From DATKZS01 sp035527835 [NCBI: bacterium] (lineage in GTDB: Bacteria > RBG-13-61-14): a stretch of 33,986 nucleotides of DNA. A program made the translations under genes and the position numbers. Below the pieces are notes generated by a model. The model searched no databases. It saw only the letters and a program-made list of their open reading frames with translations, and had not been told where the DNA came from. The stretch covers positions 1-33,986 of the forward strand of contig DATKZS010000088.1 of the NCBI GenBank assembly GCA_035527835.1. Direction: 5' to 3'. Of the stretch, positions 15,328-23,655 are shown piece after piece; the stretch's first letter is position 1; every line of letters begins with the position of its first letter.

Positions 15328-17088
15328 CTATTTTCCTTTTACGTCGGTCAGGTCTTTTTGTTGGTTCACGTAAAGCTGTTGTCCGATTCCCACGATATTC
15401 TGCACCGTCCAGTAGATGAGCAGGCCGGACGGAAAATCGCGCAGGATGTACATGAAGATGATCGGCATCACCAGGAAGACCTTCTGCTGCATCGGGTCCA
15501 TCTGGGTCGGCGTCATCTTCTGCGTGATGAACTGGGTCGCGCCCATCAAGACCGGCCAGATATAGAGCGGGTCGCGCTCCGAGAGGTCAACGATCCAGCC
15601 GAAGAACGGGGCCTGCCGAAGCTCGATCGAGATCAGCAGCGCCTTGTAAAACGCGAAAAACACCGGCATCTGCAACAGCATCGGCAGGCAGCCCATGGCC
15701 GGGTTGATCTTGTGCTTGCGCCACAGCGCCTGCATCTCCTCGTTCTGCTTCACCTTGTCGTCCGGATACTTCTCCTTGAGCGCCTTGATCTCCGGCTGCA
15801 GCTTCTGCATGTCCTTCATTGACTTCTGGCTCTTCCGGGTCAGCGGGAACATGGCCATGCGCAGCACCACCGTCAGGATGATGATGGACACCCCGAAATT
15901 GTGCACCGCGGCGTTGATCCAGTCCAGCGCTTCCAAAAGAGGCAGCACCAGGATTTTCAGCATCCCATAGTCAATGGAGTAGCGCAGGCTGGGGCTGACG
16001 CCCGTCAGGATGTCCTTCTGCTTCGGCCCCATGAACAGCACGGCCCGGGCGACCTCGCCGCTCTCCAGCTCATGCGAGGTGGCCGCGATCCGCGCCCAGC
16101 CCACGAAGTCCTTTTCCGCCTTCTTGTCCTTCTTCTGGGCCTCCGTCCCGATGTACTTGGTGGTGAACACGAACCGCGAGGTGTCGCCCGCCACCACCGC
16201 CGTCAGGAAATAATCGTACGAGAACCCGGCCCATATCACGGACTCCCGTGTCTCGAACGGCACCTTGATCACCTTGTCCGGCTTCATCTGCATCAAGGCG
16301 TTCCCGTTGTGGGCCTCGGGGCCGTTGTAGTTCCAGCGCGGGACCCGGCTTTTCGAGTCCGGGCTCCACTTGTAAAACATCGCCACGTCGGCCTGCGCGC
16401 GCTGGGGCGTCTCGCCGCCCTCCACCCGGAAGGTGAGGCCCACGTCGTAGCGGTCCTTTTTGAAGCGGTAAATCTTTTTCAGGACCCGCCCGTCTTCCAT
16501 GGCGGTCCGGAAAACCACCTGCCCGGCCGTGGCCCCGTCCCGGAGGTCCAGGCCCTCCGGCGCCTCCGCCTCCCACGTCGCGCTCATCGGGACCTTGTCG
16601 CCGTCCACCGAGACCTCCGCCATGAACGGCAGGTTCGGATAATGCGAGCCGTCCTCCACCAGGTCCACCGGAGACGTGTCGCAGGGAGGATTGACCTTGA
16701 GCGGAGGCCACTCGATGTTAATCCGGTACTTGTAGCACTTCTGCTTCGGGAACTGGGTGAGCTTCCACGAAAGCGGCGCCGCGCCAAAAGGCGTGAGCTC
16801 GACCTCGGCCACGTCCGTGACCACCTTGACCGTCGGTCCCTGCGGGGTCTCGGCCATGGCGGGCGCCGAGGCCGTGCCGCCGGGGAGTGAGGACGGCGGA
16901 GGGGCGGTGCTGCCGGCCGCCGGCGCGGTCCCGCCCGACGGAGGCGGTGTAACCTGGCTCATCGTCGAGCCGGCCTGCGTATCCCCCGGCTTGGGAACGA
17001 CCTTGGGCTTGGGCATGAAAAAGGTGGACCAGATGAAAATGATGATGACCGAGAGGATCAGGAATATTATGAAGTTCTTTTCTTGCAT
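15328..17088 (-). CDS. yidC: Membrane protein insertase YidC
   Basis: This is a 586-residue Gram-negative-type YidC. It has an N-terminal membrane helix (IIFLILSVIIIFIWSTFFM) and a Pro/Gly-rich linker. A large periplasmic beta-sandwich domain (about 60-360) precedes the conserved five-helix insertase core, which contains FGVSIIILTVVLRMAMFPLT with the hydrophilic-groove Arg. The KYPDDKVKQNEEMQALWRKH cytoplasmic hairpin and GCLPMLLQMPVFFAFYKAL complete it. It inserts proteins into the inner membrane with or without SecYEG. The large periplasmic domain indicates a diderm host. ATG 17088 is preferred. An in-frame TTG at 17109 begins a partly duplicated CAAGAAAAG sequence and is a weaker candidate. 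A palindromic repeat separates it from yidD. Confidence 0.96.
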   Translation of the reverse strand: MQEKNFIIFLILSVIIIFIWSTFFMPKPKVVPKPGDTQAGSTMSQVTPPPSGGTAPAAGSTAPPPSSLPGGTASAPAMAETPQGPTVKVVTDVAEVELTPFGAAPLSWKLTQFPKQKCYKYRINIEWPPLKVNPPCDTSPVDLVEDGSHYPNLPFMAEVSVDGDKVPMSATWEAEAPEGLDLRDGATAGQVVFRTAMEDGRVLKKIYRFKKDRYDVGLTFRVEGGETPQRAQADVAMFYKWSPDSKSRVPRWNYNGPEAHNGNALMQMKPDKVIKVPFETRESVIWAGFSYDYFLTAVVAGDTSRFVFTTKYIGTEAQKKDKKAEKDFVGWARIAATSHELESGEVARAVLFMGPKQKDILTGVSPSLRYSIDYGMLKILVLPLLEALDWINAAVHNFGVSIIILTVVLRMAMFPLTRKSQKSMKDMQKLQPEIKALKEKYPDDKVKQNEEMQALWRKHKINPAMGCLPMLLQMPVFFAFYKALLISIELRQAPFFGWIVDLSERDPLYIWPVLMGATQFITQKMTPTQMDPMQQKVFLVMPIIFMYILRDFPSGLLIYWTVQNIVGIGQQLYVNQQKDLTDVKGK

Positions 17089-17120
17089 GGCTGATGGCTT
17101 TTCTTGCAAAAAGATATGTG

Positions 17121-17200
17121 GACAGGATTCACAGGATTTACAAGATGTTCAGAATAGGCCTCTGGTTTTTTCATCCTGTAAATCCTGTTAATCCTGTCTT
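17121..17200. repeat. Palindromic repeat of caggatt units
   Basis: gacaggattcacaggattta at 17121-17140 is inverted as aaatcctgttaatcctgtct near 17180-17199, around a loop of about 35 bases. It lies inside the rpmH-yidC operon, between yidD and yidC. A second member is at 20355-20432. Confidence 0.8.
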
Positions 17201-17253
17201 GAAAGATTTTCATGATTTCTTGGCGCCGTAGCGCCTCCGAGTCCCTGGTCCGG

Positions 17254-17463
17254 TCAGGGGACCGGGTCGTAGCCCCCGGGATTAAACGGGTGGCAGCGCA
17301 TCAGGCGGCGGAGCGTGAGCCGGAAGCCCCGGCCGAACCCGTACTTATTGAACGCCTCCATCGCGTACGCGGAGCAGGAAGGCTCAAACCGGCACGCGGG
17401 CGGCAAAAGCGGCGAGATCCACCGCTGGTAAAACCTCAGCATCGCCACCGCGGCCCTCGTCAT
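17254..17463 (-). CDS. yidD: Membrane protein insertion efficiency factor YidD
   Basis: This 69-residue protein matches the small YidD family: [34 protein letters not shown], then [18 protein letters not shown]. The conserved cysteines ([19 protein letters not shown]) and terminal PGGYDPVP are diagnostic. It is a peripheral inner-membrane protein that assists YidC-dependent insertion. Its place between rnpA and yidC is the standard one. About 50 bases separate it from rnpA, with a small hairpin in the gap. Confidence 0.95.
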   Translation of the reverse strand: MTRAAVAMLRFYQRWISPLLPPACRFEPSCSAYAMEAFNKYGFGRGFRLTLRRLMRCHPFNPGGYDPVP

Positions 17464-17486
17464 GATCCCCCTCTGCGTCCGAAAGG

Positions 17487-17509
17487 CGCCACCGGCTTAA
17501 AACCGGCGG
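17487..17509. repeat. Small hairpin between rnpA and yidD
   Basis: cgccaccggcttaaaaccgg followed by cgg can form a short GC stem around ttaaa. It resembles the gcggc-ttgaa-gccgc style palindromes dispersed in such genomes. It has no T-tract, so it is unlikely to be a full terminator inside this operon. Confidence 0.4.
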
Positions 17510-17515
17510 ATTTCT

Positions 17516-17929
17516 TCAACCTCGCCGGCCTGACTTTTTCTTGTATTCATCCGTCAGCCGCGCGATCAGCTCGTCAAACTCCTTGACCGTGGCCGCGTGA
17601 TCCAGCCCGGCCGCGCCCGGCCGGGCCGCGAACACCAGGTCCAGACCCCAATCCGCGTCCGGCGCGTCTCCTTTTTCCAGCCCCTCCCGGATGCGGCCCT
17701 TGTTGCGCCGGAAGAACTCGCGCGCCCGCCGCTTGACCAGGTTCCGGTCGTGGGCCTTGCCCGCGGACTTCCGGCTCACCGTGAGGCCCAGGCGCAGTCC
17801 GCCGCTTTCGCGCGGGAAAAAAAAGATATAAAAATGCGGAGCACTAACCCGGCGGCCCCGCCCCTGGATCTCCCGATATTCCCCGCTTCGCCTGACTCGT
17901 TCCCCGCGCGCAAGACCTTGCCCGGACAT
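17516..17929 (-). CDS. rnpA: Ribonuclease P protein component
   Basis: This 137-residue basic protein shows the RnpA fold signature: an N-terminal RRSGEYREIQGRGRRVS, then LRLGLTVSRKSAGKAHDRNLVKRRAREFFRRNK, which contains the RNR motif (RNLVKRRARE). It binds RNase P RNA and helps process the 5' leaders of tRNA precursors. The C-terminal third is longer and more acidic than in short homologues (ending KKKSGRRG). Its ATG follows the rpmH stop after 6 bases. The upstream partner rpmH and downstream yidD-yidC-khpB make the canonical operon. Confidence 0.93.
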   Translation of the reverse strand: MSGQGLARGERVRRSGEYREIQGRGRRVSAPHFYIFFFPRESGGLRLGLTVSRKSAGKAHDRNLVKRRAREFFRRNKGRIREGLEKGDAPDADWGLDLVFAARPGAAGLDHAATVKEFDELIARLTDEYKKKSGRRG

Positions 17930-17935
17930 GGCCTG

Positions 17936-18091
17936 TTATTTCCGGCCGGTGGACACCGACACGGAAAGCCGCTTGCGGCCCTTGCGCCGCCGGGCGTTGA
18001 GCACCAGCCGGCCGCCCTTCGTCGCCATCCGCGCCCGGAAACCATGGGTCCGAAGCCTCTTCGTGTTATGAGGCTGATACGTGCGTTTCAT
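17936..18091 (-). CDS. rpmH: 50S ribosomal protein L34
   Basis: The minus strand from ATG 18091 encodes a 51-residue protein starting [20 protein letters not shown], then [20 protein letters not shown] and RLSVS, ending TGRK. This is L34 in full, with the invariant KRTYQP start and HGFRARM and GRKRLSVS blocks. AGGGGA precedes the ATG. It heads the rpmH-rnpA-yidD-yidC-khpB operon. In many bacteria rpmH adjoins dnaA and oriC. Here the upstream neighbour is a glycosyltransferase, and I see no DnaA-box cluster in the 97-base gap. Confidence 0.96.
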   Translation of the reverse strand: MKRTYQPHNTKRLRTHGFRARMATKGGRLVLNARRRKGRKRLSVSVSTGRK

Positions 18092-18133
18092 GAGAAATTC
18101 CCCTTATGCTTCTTGCCGGTCTTGAATCTATTA

Positions 18134-18162
18134 TTACTAGCACAACAACCGGGCCGATTCAA
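18134..18162 (-). promoter_or_regulatory. Candidate promoter for the rpmH operon
   Basis: On the minus strand, TTGAAT (18162-18157) is followed after 17 bases by TAGTAA (18139-18134), about 42 bases before the rpmH ATG. Spacing is ideal. The -10 match is moderate, and it is the best candidate in the short gap upstream of the operon. Confidence 0.45.
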
Positions 18163-18188
18163 ATAGAGGGGCGGACATAGTCACCGGA

Positions 18189-19346
18189 TCAGCTCGTTTC
18201 AAGAAGGCTCTTATAAAGCGCCTCGTAGCCCCGCACCATCTGGTCCAGGCTGAACTCCGACCGGGCGCGCCGTCTCGCGCTCGAACCCATGGCGGTCCTT
18301 CTCTTTTCATCTTCCAGCAGGGCCGAGACGGCGCGGGCAAGGGCCCGGGCGTCCTCCGGCTCGATCATGATCCCGGTCTCGCCGGCCACGGGGCCGCCGG
18401 GTCCGCCGCCGGCCATGATCTCCGCTACGCCGCCCACCCGGGAAGCCACCGCGGGCACACCCGCGGCCATGGCCTCCAGGAGCGCGTTCGGCATGCCTTC
18501 CCAGCGGGAGGGCAGCACGAACACGTCGAGCGCGGCCATGAATTCCGGCGCCCGATGCCACTCTCCCGGGAACTTGACGCTGCCCGCAACGCCTTCCGAC
18601 TCCGCGAGCCGCCCGAGCCGGTCCCGCTCCGGGCCGTCGCCCGCGATCACCAGCACCAGGTCCGGGAAGCGGCCAAGCAGCGCGGGCATGGCGCGGACCA
18701 GGGTGTCCAGGCCCTTCTGCCGGTGCAGTCGGCCCAGCGCGCCGATCACCCTCGACCCTTCCGCGATGCCCAGCTCGCGCTTGAGCGCCCCTGGGTCAGC
18801 CTCCGCGAACGGGACCGGGTCTATGCCGTTCCTGACCACCGCGATCCTTTCCGCGGCGAGCCCGAGCTTTTCGCGGTAGTGCGCGGCCACCGCCTCGCAC
18901 ACCGCCGCGTAGCGCGTGACCAGGCCCGCGCTCCACCGGTCCGGACCGTACTGGCCCGTCCGCTCCATCTCCGCCACCCTAAGCCCCGAGATATTGGCCG
19001 GGACGCCGGTGAGCCGAGCGGCCAGGCGGCCCAGCAGGTTGGCCTGGAACAGCCAGCAGTGCAGCACGTGCGGCCGCTCGCTTTTTAGCTCGCGAAGCAG
19101 CTTGAAGAAGGCGAGGGGCATTTTGAGGAAGTACGCGGCCCCGGTCCGGGCCGGGAGCTTAAGCGAGAGAACCGGGACGCCGGACTCGACGAGCATTTGC
19201 GCGGTCCGGCCCGGCTGCTTCATCACGATCACGCGGCTTTGATAGCGCTCGGGGTCCAGGCGGCGCACGAGCTCGTACAGGATTTTCTCGGCGCCGCCCG
19301 TGCCCGAGTCGGTGATGAGGTGCGTGATCCGGATGGGGCCGGTCAT
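18189..19346 (-). CDS. Group 1 (GT4) glycosyltransferase
   Basis: This 385-residue GT-B enzyme shows ITHLITDSGTGGAEKILYELVRRL near the N-terminus, the acceptor-side domain. The C-terminal donor-binding domain contains VIGALGRLHRQKGLDTLV, LVIAGDGPERDRL and VFVLPSRWEGMPNALLEAMA, including the E-x7-E motif of retaining GT4 transferases. GT4 enzymes transfer hexoses from nucleotide sugars in the synthesis of lipopolysaccharide, capsule or glycolipid. The acceptor cannot be told. The start overlaps the stop of the upstream GT2 gene by four bases (ATGA), so the two are co-translated and probably act in one surface polysaccharide pathway. There are no membrane segments. Confidence 0.92.
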   Translation of the reverse strand: MTGPIRITHLITDSGTGGAEKILYELVRRLDPERYQSRVIVMKQPGRTAQMLVESGVPVLSLKLPARTGAAYFLKMPLAFFKLLRELKSERPHVLHCWLFQANLLGRLAARLTGVPANISGLRVAEMERTGQYGPDRWSAGLVTRYAAVCEAVAAHYREKLGLAAERIAVVRNGIDPVPFAEADPGALKRELGIAEGSRVIGALGRLHRQKGLDTLVRAMPALLGRFPDLVLVIAGDGPERDRLGRLAESEGVAGSVKFPGEWHRAPEFMAALDVFVLPSRWEGMPNALLEAMAAGVPAVASRVGGVAEIMAGGGPGGPVAGETGIMIEPEDARALARAVSALLEDEKRRTAMGSSARRRARSEFSLDQMVRGYEALYKSLLETS

Positions 19347-20275
19347 CTCACTCTCTCCCGCCTCCGCCGGAAGGACATGGCCATTCGAAGGGCTGGCCGG
19401 CCTCCCAGGGTAAGCGCAAACAAGGCCCAGGCCGCTGGCAGCATGGGGTTCAAGCGCAGGGCCGAGACCAGTTCCTGGCGTGTCGCGGACGCTTCTTCTC
19501 CAGCGGCCAGGCGCACCGCGCTTTCCAAGAAGCAGTTGGCGCGTGCCTTCCTGATCACCTCTTCCGGCAGGCCGGGCCGGAGGGAAGCGGCGCGCGCGAT
19601 GACCGTGAGGTTGTCCTCCCGCATGGACACTCCGCGGGTGTGGACCAACCCGGCCCCGTGTTTCCGGTAATCAACGCTGATCTCGGGAATGCGCGCCACC
19701 GTGAACCGGGCCGCGAGCCGGAGCCATAGGTCCCAGTCCTCCGGCCCTTTCAGAACAGGATAAAAAGCGCCCACCTGGTTCAGGCACCCCGCCCTGACCG
19801 CCGTCGCCGACGTCGTGATGACGTTTCTCAGGAGCAGCGAGGTGAAAGGGTCAGGGCCGGGGTCACGCGCGGTTTTAGGCTTGATCTCCCGGCCCTCGCC
19901 GTCAATCAGCATTGCATCGGCGTAGATGAGCCCGGCGTCCGGATGCGCGGAAGCGGCACGGTCGAGCCGGTCGAGATGGCCCGGCCGGAAGCGGTCATCC
20001 GCGTCCAGGAACGCGATCCACTCGCCGCGCGCTTCCCCGATGCCCCGGTTCCGCGCCACCGAGACCCCGCCGTTTTCCTGCCGGATCACCCGCGCCCGGC
20101 CGGCGAAGCGCGCGAGCACCGCGGGCGTGTCGTCGGTCGAGCCGTCATCCACCACGATCACCTCGACATCATCCCGGCCCTGGCCGAGCGCGCTCTCCAC
20201 GGCCTCGGCCACCCACCGCCCGCTGTTGTAAACAGGGATCACCACGCTGAAACGCAACTGTTTCTCCTGAGCCAT
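19343..20275 (-). CDS. Family 2 (GT2) glycosyltransferase
   Basis: This 310-residue GT-A enzyme starts FSVVIPVYNSGRWVAEAVES. It continues with EVIVVDDGSTDDTPAVL (nucleotide-sugar binding), NRGIGEARGEWIAFLDADD (the DxD metal motif is DADD) and LKGPEDWDLWLRLAARF (acceptor-side acidic motif). It is an inverting transferase. The C-terminus has a short hydrophobic segment (AAWALFALTLGGRP) followed by Arg-rich residues, consistent with membrane association. It precedes and overlaps the GT4 gene. ATG 20275 gives a normal family N-terminus. Confidence 0.92.
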   Translation of the reverse strand: MAQEKQLRFSVVIPVYNSGRWVAEAVESALGQGRDDVEVIVVDDGSTDDTPAVLARFAGRARVIRQENGGVSVARNRGIGEARGEWIAFLDADDRFRPGHLDRLDRAASAHPDAGLIYADAMLIDGEGREIKPKTARDPGPDPFTSLLLRNVITTSATAVRAGCLNQVGAFYPVLKGPEDWDLWLRLAARFTVARIPEISVDYRKHGAGLVHTRGVSMREDNLTVIARAASLRPGLPEEVIRKARANCFLESAVRLAAGEEASATRQELVSALRLNPMLPAAWALFALTLGGRPALRMAMSFRRRRERVR

Positions 20276-20354
20276 GACCGTGCCAATAGGATTTCATATC
20301 GCGGGACGCTTCTCAAGCCCGGGAGGATCGCTTGCGCATATTATGAAGATTTTT

Positions 20355-20432
20355 CAGACGGGATTAACAGGATTAACAGGATTTTTATTAATCTTTTTTT
20401 TCTTATCCCGTGAATCCTGTTAATCCTGTCTT
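20355..20432. repeat. Palindromic repeat of caggatt units, second copy
   Basis: agacgggattaacaggatta followed by acaggat is inverted as atcccgtgaatcctgttaat followed by cctgtctt, around a T-rich loop. It is the same family as 17121-17200. Its right arm contains the tcctgtctt that is duplicated on the far side of MITE copy B, so copy B inserted into this palindrome. Confidence 0.8.
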
Positions 20433-20694
20433 CACTCTTGTCCAAAATAGGCCGTAAGAAAACCGCCAAGACGCCAAGAACGCCAAGGATCGTCAAGTAA
20501 ATCATGATGTTTCTTTGCGGCCCGGCAAAGAACAACTCCGCAGCGTTGGCCCCAACCGGCTTGGCGAACCGGCCGACGGGAGCGCCAAGCAAGAAACATT
20601 CGCGCCCAAGCCCTCTTAAAATCGTGTTTAAAAATAATCCTTGGCGCTCTTGGCGTCTTGGCGGTTCTCCGGTCCGTTTATTTTGGACAGCACT
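20433..20694. mobile_element. MITE-like palindromic element, copy B (262 bp)
   Basis: It begins CACTCTTGTCCAAAATA and ends TATTTTGGACAGCACT. The terminal inverted repeats run through cgccaag units (gaaaaccgccaagacgccaa on the left, cttggcgctcttggcgtctt on the right). The centre shares blocks with copy A, such as a ttggcgaac core and a gggagcgccaagcaaga stretch against gggaacaccaagaaaga. It is flanked by tcctgtctt at 20424-20432 and 20696-20704, a 9-base duplication with a tenth mismatched base. It contains no gene. Confidence 0.82.
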
Positions 20695-20742
20695 GTCCTG
20701 TCTTATTCTCTTCTTGGAAAAGAGTAGTGCACCCGAGGACCA

Positions 20743-21948
20743 TCATTTCAGTCCCCGCGGTATCTTCCGTCCGCCCGCCTTGAATTCCCGCGTCATCTCC
20801 TGGAAGAGCTTCCGGTCGCCAAGGACCGTGAGCGCGGTGAGCGCGAGCAGGCCCGCGCCCTCCCGCGCCGCGGCCATTCCGCCCGGTCCTCCCGCCGCGC
20901 GCTCGAACTCGCGGGTGTGGATCGCCACCGACCCGGCCGGCGCGATGGGCACGTGCGGATGGATCACCGGCATCACGTGGGAGAGGTTGCTGATGTCCGA
21001 CGAGCCGATGTGCTTGTGCTCCGGGACGTGGAACGTCTCAAGCCCGAGCGCCGCCGCCTGCTCTTCATACGCCCGCGCCAGGGTACGGTTGACTTTCAGC
21101 GGCAGGATCAGGTCGTGCGCCGCGGCGATCTGAAGGCGCGTGCCGGTGGCCCGCGCCGCGCCCCGCGCGCAGGCGTCCACCTTTTTCACCAGTCCCTCGA
21201 GCACCTCAAGGTCGAGCGCCCGCATCACGCACTGCGCCTGGGCCCGCTCGGGGATGATGTTCGGCGCCTGGCCCCCGTCCGTGATGATCATGTGCACCCT
21301 GGCCTCGCCCGGAAGCTGCTGCCTGAGCGCGGAAACCCCGGTGTAAAACAGCACCACCGCGTCAAGAGCGTTCAGCCCCTTTTCCGGGAAGGCCGCGGCG
21401 TGAGCGGGCGCGCCAAGATATGTATAGGTGCGCCGCAACACGCCCAGGAACAGCCGCACCGCCTGCCGCCGCGACGACGGATGCACCATCATCGCGAAGT
21501 CAATGCCCTTAAACGCGCCCGCCTTGATGAGCGCCACCTTGCCGACCCCGACCTCCTCCCCCGGCGTCCCCATCACCGTCACCGCCAGCTCCGGGAACAA
21601 ACGGCGCATCACCGCGCCCGCCGCCGCCCCCGCCGCCGCGATCACGCTGTGCCCGCAGGCGTGGCCTAAGCCCGGCAGCGCGTCGTACTCGCACAAAAAA
21701 GCCGCGCGCGGCCGGGCGCTGCGCGGCCCCGCGTCCGCGCGGAACGACGTGGCCAGCCCGCCGAGGCCCCGCCTCACCCGGAAGCCCTCGCCGGCCAGGA
21801 ACCCGGCAAGCAGCTCCGAGGCATGATGCTCATGGAGCGAGATTTCCGGGTTACGGTGGATCTCGGAATGCAGCCGCCGGATCGAGGGCATCAGCCGCTC
21901 GACCTCCCGCATGACCAGGCGCGCGTTCGTGGATAATTTCTTTTCCAT
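20743..21948 (-). CDS. M20-family amidohydrolase (AbgB/peptidase M20D-like)
   Basis: This 401-residue metallo-aminoacyl hydrolase carries the M20 signatures: FLCEYDALPGLGHACGHS (metal and catalytic region), VTVMGTPGEEVGVGK (the general-base Glu pair), MMVHPSSRR, and the lid-domain PNIIPERAQAQCVMRA. The EYDALPGLGHACGH form is that of AbgB-like amidohydrolases, which cleave N-acyl amino acids such as p-aminobenzoyl-glutamate. The exact substrate is unknown. There is no signal peptide, so it is cytoplasmic. The start has no Shine-Dalgarno site because the end of the IS1380-type element begins only about 9 bases upstream. The insertion has probably separated the gene from its promoter. Confidence 0.88.
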   Translation of the reverse strand: MEKKLSTNARLVMREVERLMPSIRRLHSEIHRNPEISLHEHHASELLAGFLAGEGFRVRRGLGGLATSFRADAGPRSARPRAAFLCEYDALPGLGHACGHSVIAAAGAAAGAVMRRLFPELAVTVMGTPGEEVGVGKVALIKAGAFKGIDFAMMVHPSSRRQAVRLFLGVLRRTYTYLGAPAHAAAFPEKGLNALDAVVLFYTGVSALRQQLPGEARVHMIITDGGQAPNIIPERAQAQCVMRALDLEVLEGLVKKVDACARGAARATGTRLQIAAAHDLILPLKVNRTLARAYEEQAAALGLETFHVPEHKHIGSSDISNLSHVMPVIHPHVPIAPAGSVAIHTREFERAAGGPGGMAAAREGAGLLALTALTVLGDRKLFQEMTREFKAGGRKIPRGLK

Positions 21949-21995
21949 GGGCCGACATTATCCCAGATTATGCGGCTACAAACCAAAAAAAGTTC

Positions 21996-22024
21996 TTGAC
22001 CTGACGATATCATGCTGATATAAT
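21996..22024 (+). promoter_or_regulatory. Near-consensus promoter of the transposase
   Basis: TTGACC (21996-22001), exactly 17 bases, then TATAAT (22019-22024, perfect). The transposase ATG follows 32 bases later. It lies inside the IS left end. Confidence 0.8.
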
Positions 22025-22056
22025 GGAGTAAAATCCGACGCTCGGAAGAAGATGTG

Positions 22057-23370
22057 ATGCATGATGCTGGTGAAGCTGAAAAAGGTGCGATCAGGCCGGA
22101 ATTCAACCGCTCGGTGATGATTGATTTTCAGGGCGCGAAGATCACCTCTGATGTGGGCTTGCTCATGCTCCGCGAAGTTGATGAACGCTTCGGCATCATC
22201 GGCCCGATGGAGGACAGCATCGACGACTCAAGGTTTCCTCGCCATACCCGGCACACCATCGTTCAGATGATACGGCAACGAGTTTATCAGATCGCCGCCG
22301 GTTATGAGGACTGCAACGACGCCGACCATCTCCGGATCGATCCCGCCCTTCGGCTGGCCATCGGCAAGGACCATGATCTTGGAGCGGGCCAGTCCATGCT
22401 CTCCCGACTGGAGAACGGCATTCTCGGCAATGCGGCAGGTCTCGCCGGCCTTGATGAAGCGCTCTTGAGAAGCAACGACGTGATTCTCTCCAGCCAGGAC
22501 AAGCGCCGCTTGATCATCGATCTCGATTCCACCGAAGACCCTGCCTATGGCGCCCAGGAGAATGTCGCTTACAACGGCCATTTCGGCAAGAATTGCTTTC
22601 ATCCGCTTTTTTGCTTCACCAGCGATGGGACCTGTCTGGGCTCGAAGCTCAGGCCCGGCAACGTTCATTCCGCCAATGGCTCGGTTGATTTTATCAGGCC
22701 GATTGTGGAGCGATACCGTTCATGGTTTCAGTTGTTCTGGCTTCGAGGTGACGCGGCCTTTGCTGACCCCGAGCTTTACGAGTTCTGCGAGGCCCATCGG
22801 ATCACCTATTTCATCCGGCTCCGCGCCAATGAAGTCCTCTATGAGATGATTGATCCTTACCTCACCCGTCCGGTGGGCCGACCTCCCAAGAGCGGGGTTC
22901 AGGTGAGGATCATTGATTTTCACTACCAGGCCCAAAGCTGGAGCCGGCCGCGCCGGGTGGTCTGCAAGATCGAATGGCATTCAGGCGAGCTTTTCCCCCG
23001 GATCGGATTCATTGTCAGCAATTCGAGGCTGACAAGCGAGGAGATAGTGAAGGTCTACAACGGCCGTGGCGAGGTGGAGAACCGGATCAAGGAAGGCAAG
23101 AACACCCTCCGTTGGGACAAGACCAGTTGTCACAGTTTCGACGCCAACCATGCCCGTTTGAAGATGGGCGTTTTGGCCTACAACCTTCTTTACCTGATTC
23201 GGGAGTTTTACCTTTTCGGCGAAGAAGTCCGGCGCTCGATTGAATGGATGATCCGTCGCCTGATCAAGGTGGGGGCGAAAGTGGCGTATCATGCCCGGCA
23301 GTGGCACGTTCACGTCACATCCGCCTTCCCGCAGGCATCTCACTACCGAGCGGTGTTTGGCTATGGTTAG
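22057..23370 (+). CDS. IS1380-family DDE transposase
   Basis: This is a full-length 437-residue transposase. The RNase-H-like core has the acidic residues in LIIDLDSTEDPAYG, FWLRGDAAFADPELYEFCE and VYNGRGEVENRIKEGKNTLRWDKTSCHSF. The last (Y-N-G-R-G-E-V-E-N-R-I-K-E) is the typical IS1380/IS4-clan catalytic Glu region. The N-terminus has a DNA-binding region (FQGAKITSDVGLLMLREVDERFG). No frameshift or stop is seen, so the element may be active. ATG 22057 sits after GGAAGAAG; a GTG at 22054 is the alternative. Confidence 0.93.
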   Translation: MHDAGEAEKGAIRPEFNRSVMIDFQGAKITSDVGLLMLREVDERFGIIGPMEDSIDDSRFPRHTRHTIVQMIRQRVYQIAAGYEDCNDADHLRIDPALRLAIGKDHDLGAGQSMLSRLENGILGNAAGLAGLDEALLRSNDVILSSQDKRRLIIDLDSTEDPAYGAQENVAYNGHFGKNCFHPLFCFTSDGTCLGSKLRPGNVHSANGSVDFIRPIVERYRSWFQLFWLRGDAAFADPELYEFCEAHRITYFIRLRANEVLYEMIDPYLTRPVGRPPKSGVQVRIIDFHYQAQSWSRPRRVVCKIEWHSGELFPRIGFIVSNSRLTSEEIVKVYNGRGEVENRIKEGKNTLRWDKTSCHSFDANHARLKMGVLAYNLLYLIREFYLFGEEVRRSIEWMIRRLIKVGAKVAYHARQWHVHVTSAFPQASHYRAVFGYG

Positions 23371-23655
23371 CCAAAATCGCGGTTTCCCAGAGATAATTTT
23401 ATTTTTGACATGGGGGTTGCGGATTGGTATGTTCAAAGTGTGTTTTACAAGGATTCAGGCTGTTGAATTTGCCCGCAAATTATGGGTGGAAGCGAGATCA
23501 CGGACGTACTGAGGAGAATTATAGCGGGTGATCAATGGAGCGAGCAGATGGAATTCGTAGGGAGAGCGGGATGCCGCATAATTCCAGACAAGATAAACGA
23601 ATCCGTCCGAACGGACGTTGCAAATAACGGCCAAAGAGAAAGAAGTTTAAACGCC

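Larger units (their letters stand above)
21957..23399 (+). mobile_element. IS1380-family insertion sequence
   Basis: The transposase gene is bracketed by imperfect ends. ATTATCCCAGATTATGCGG begins at about 21958. On the complement of the right end, ATTATCTCTGGGAAACCGCG ends at about 23398. They share ATTATC and the GCG block. I see no clear target duplication, so the ends may be diverged or slightly misplaced. The left end is about 9 bases from the M20 start codon. Confidence 0.65.

Noticed and set aside
18092-18188. Possible replication origin next to rpmH
   Set aside because: The gap is under 100 bases, has no TTATCCACA-like boxes, and dnaA is not adjacent.
21957-21962. Target-site duplication for the IS1380-type element
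   Set aside because: The bases outside the two apparent ends do not match, so no duplication can be claimed.
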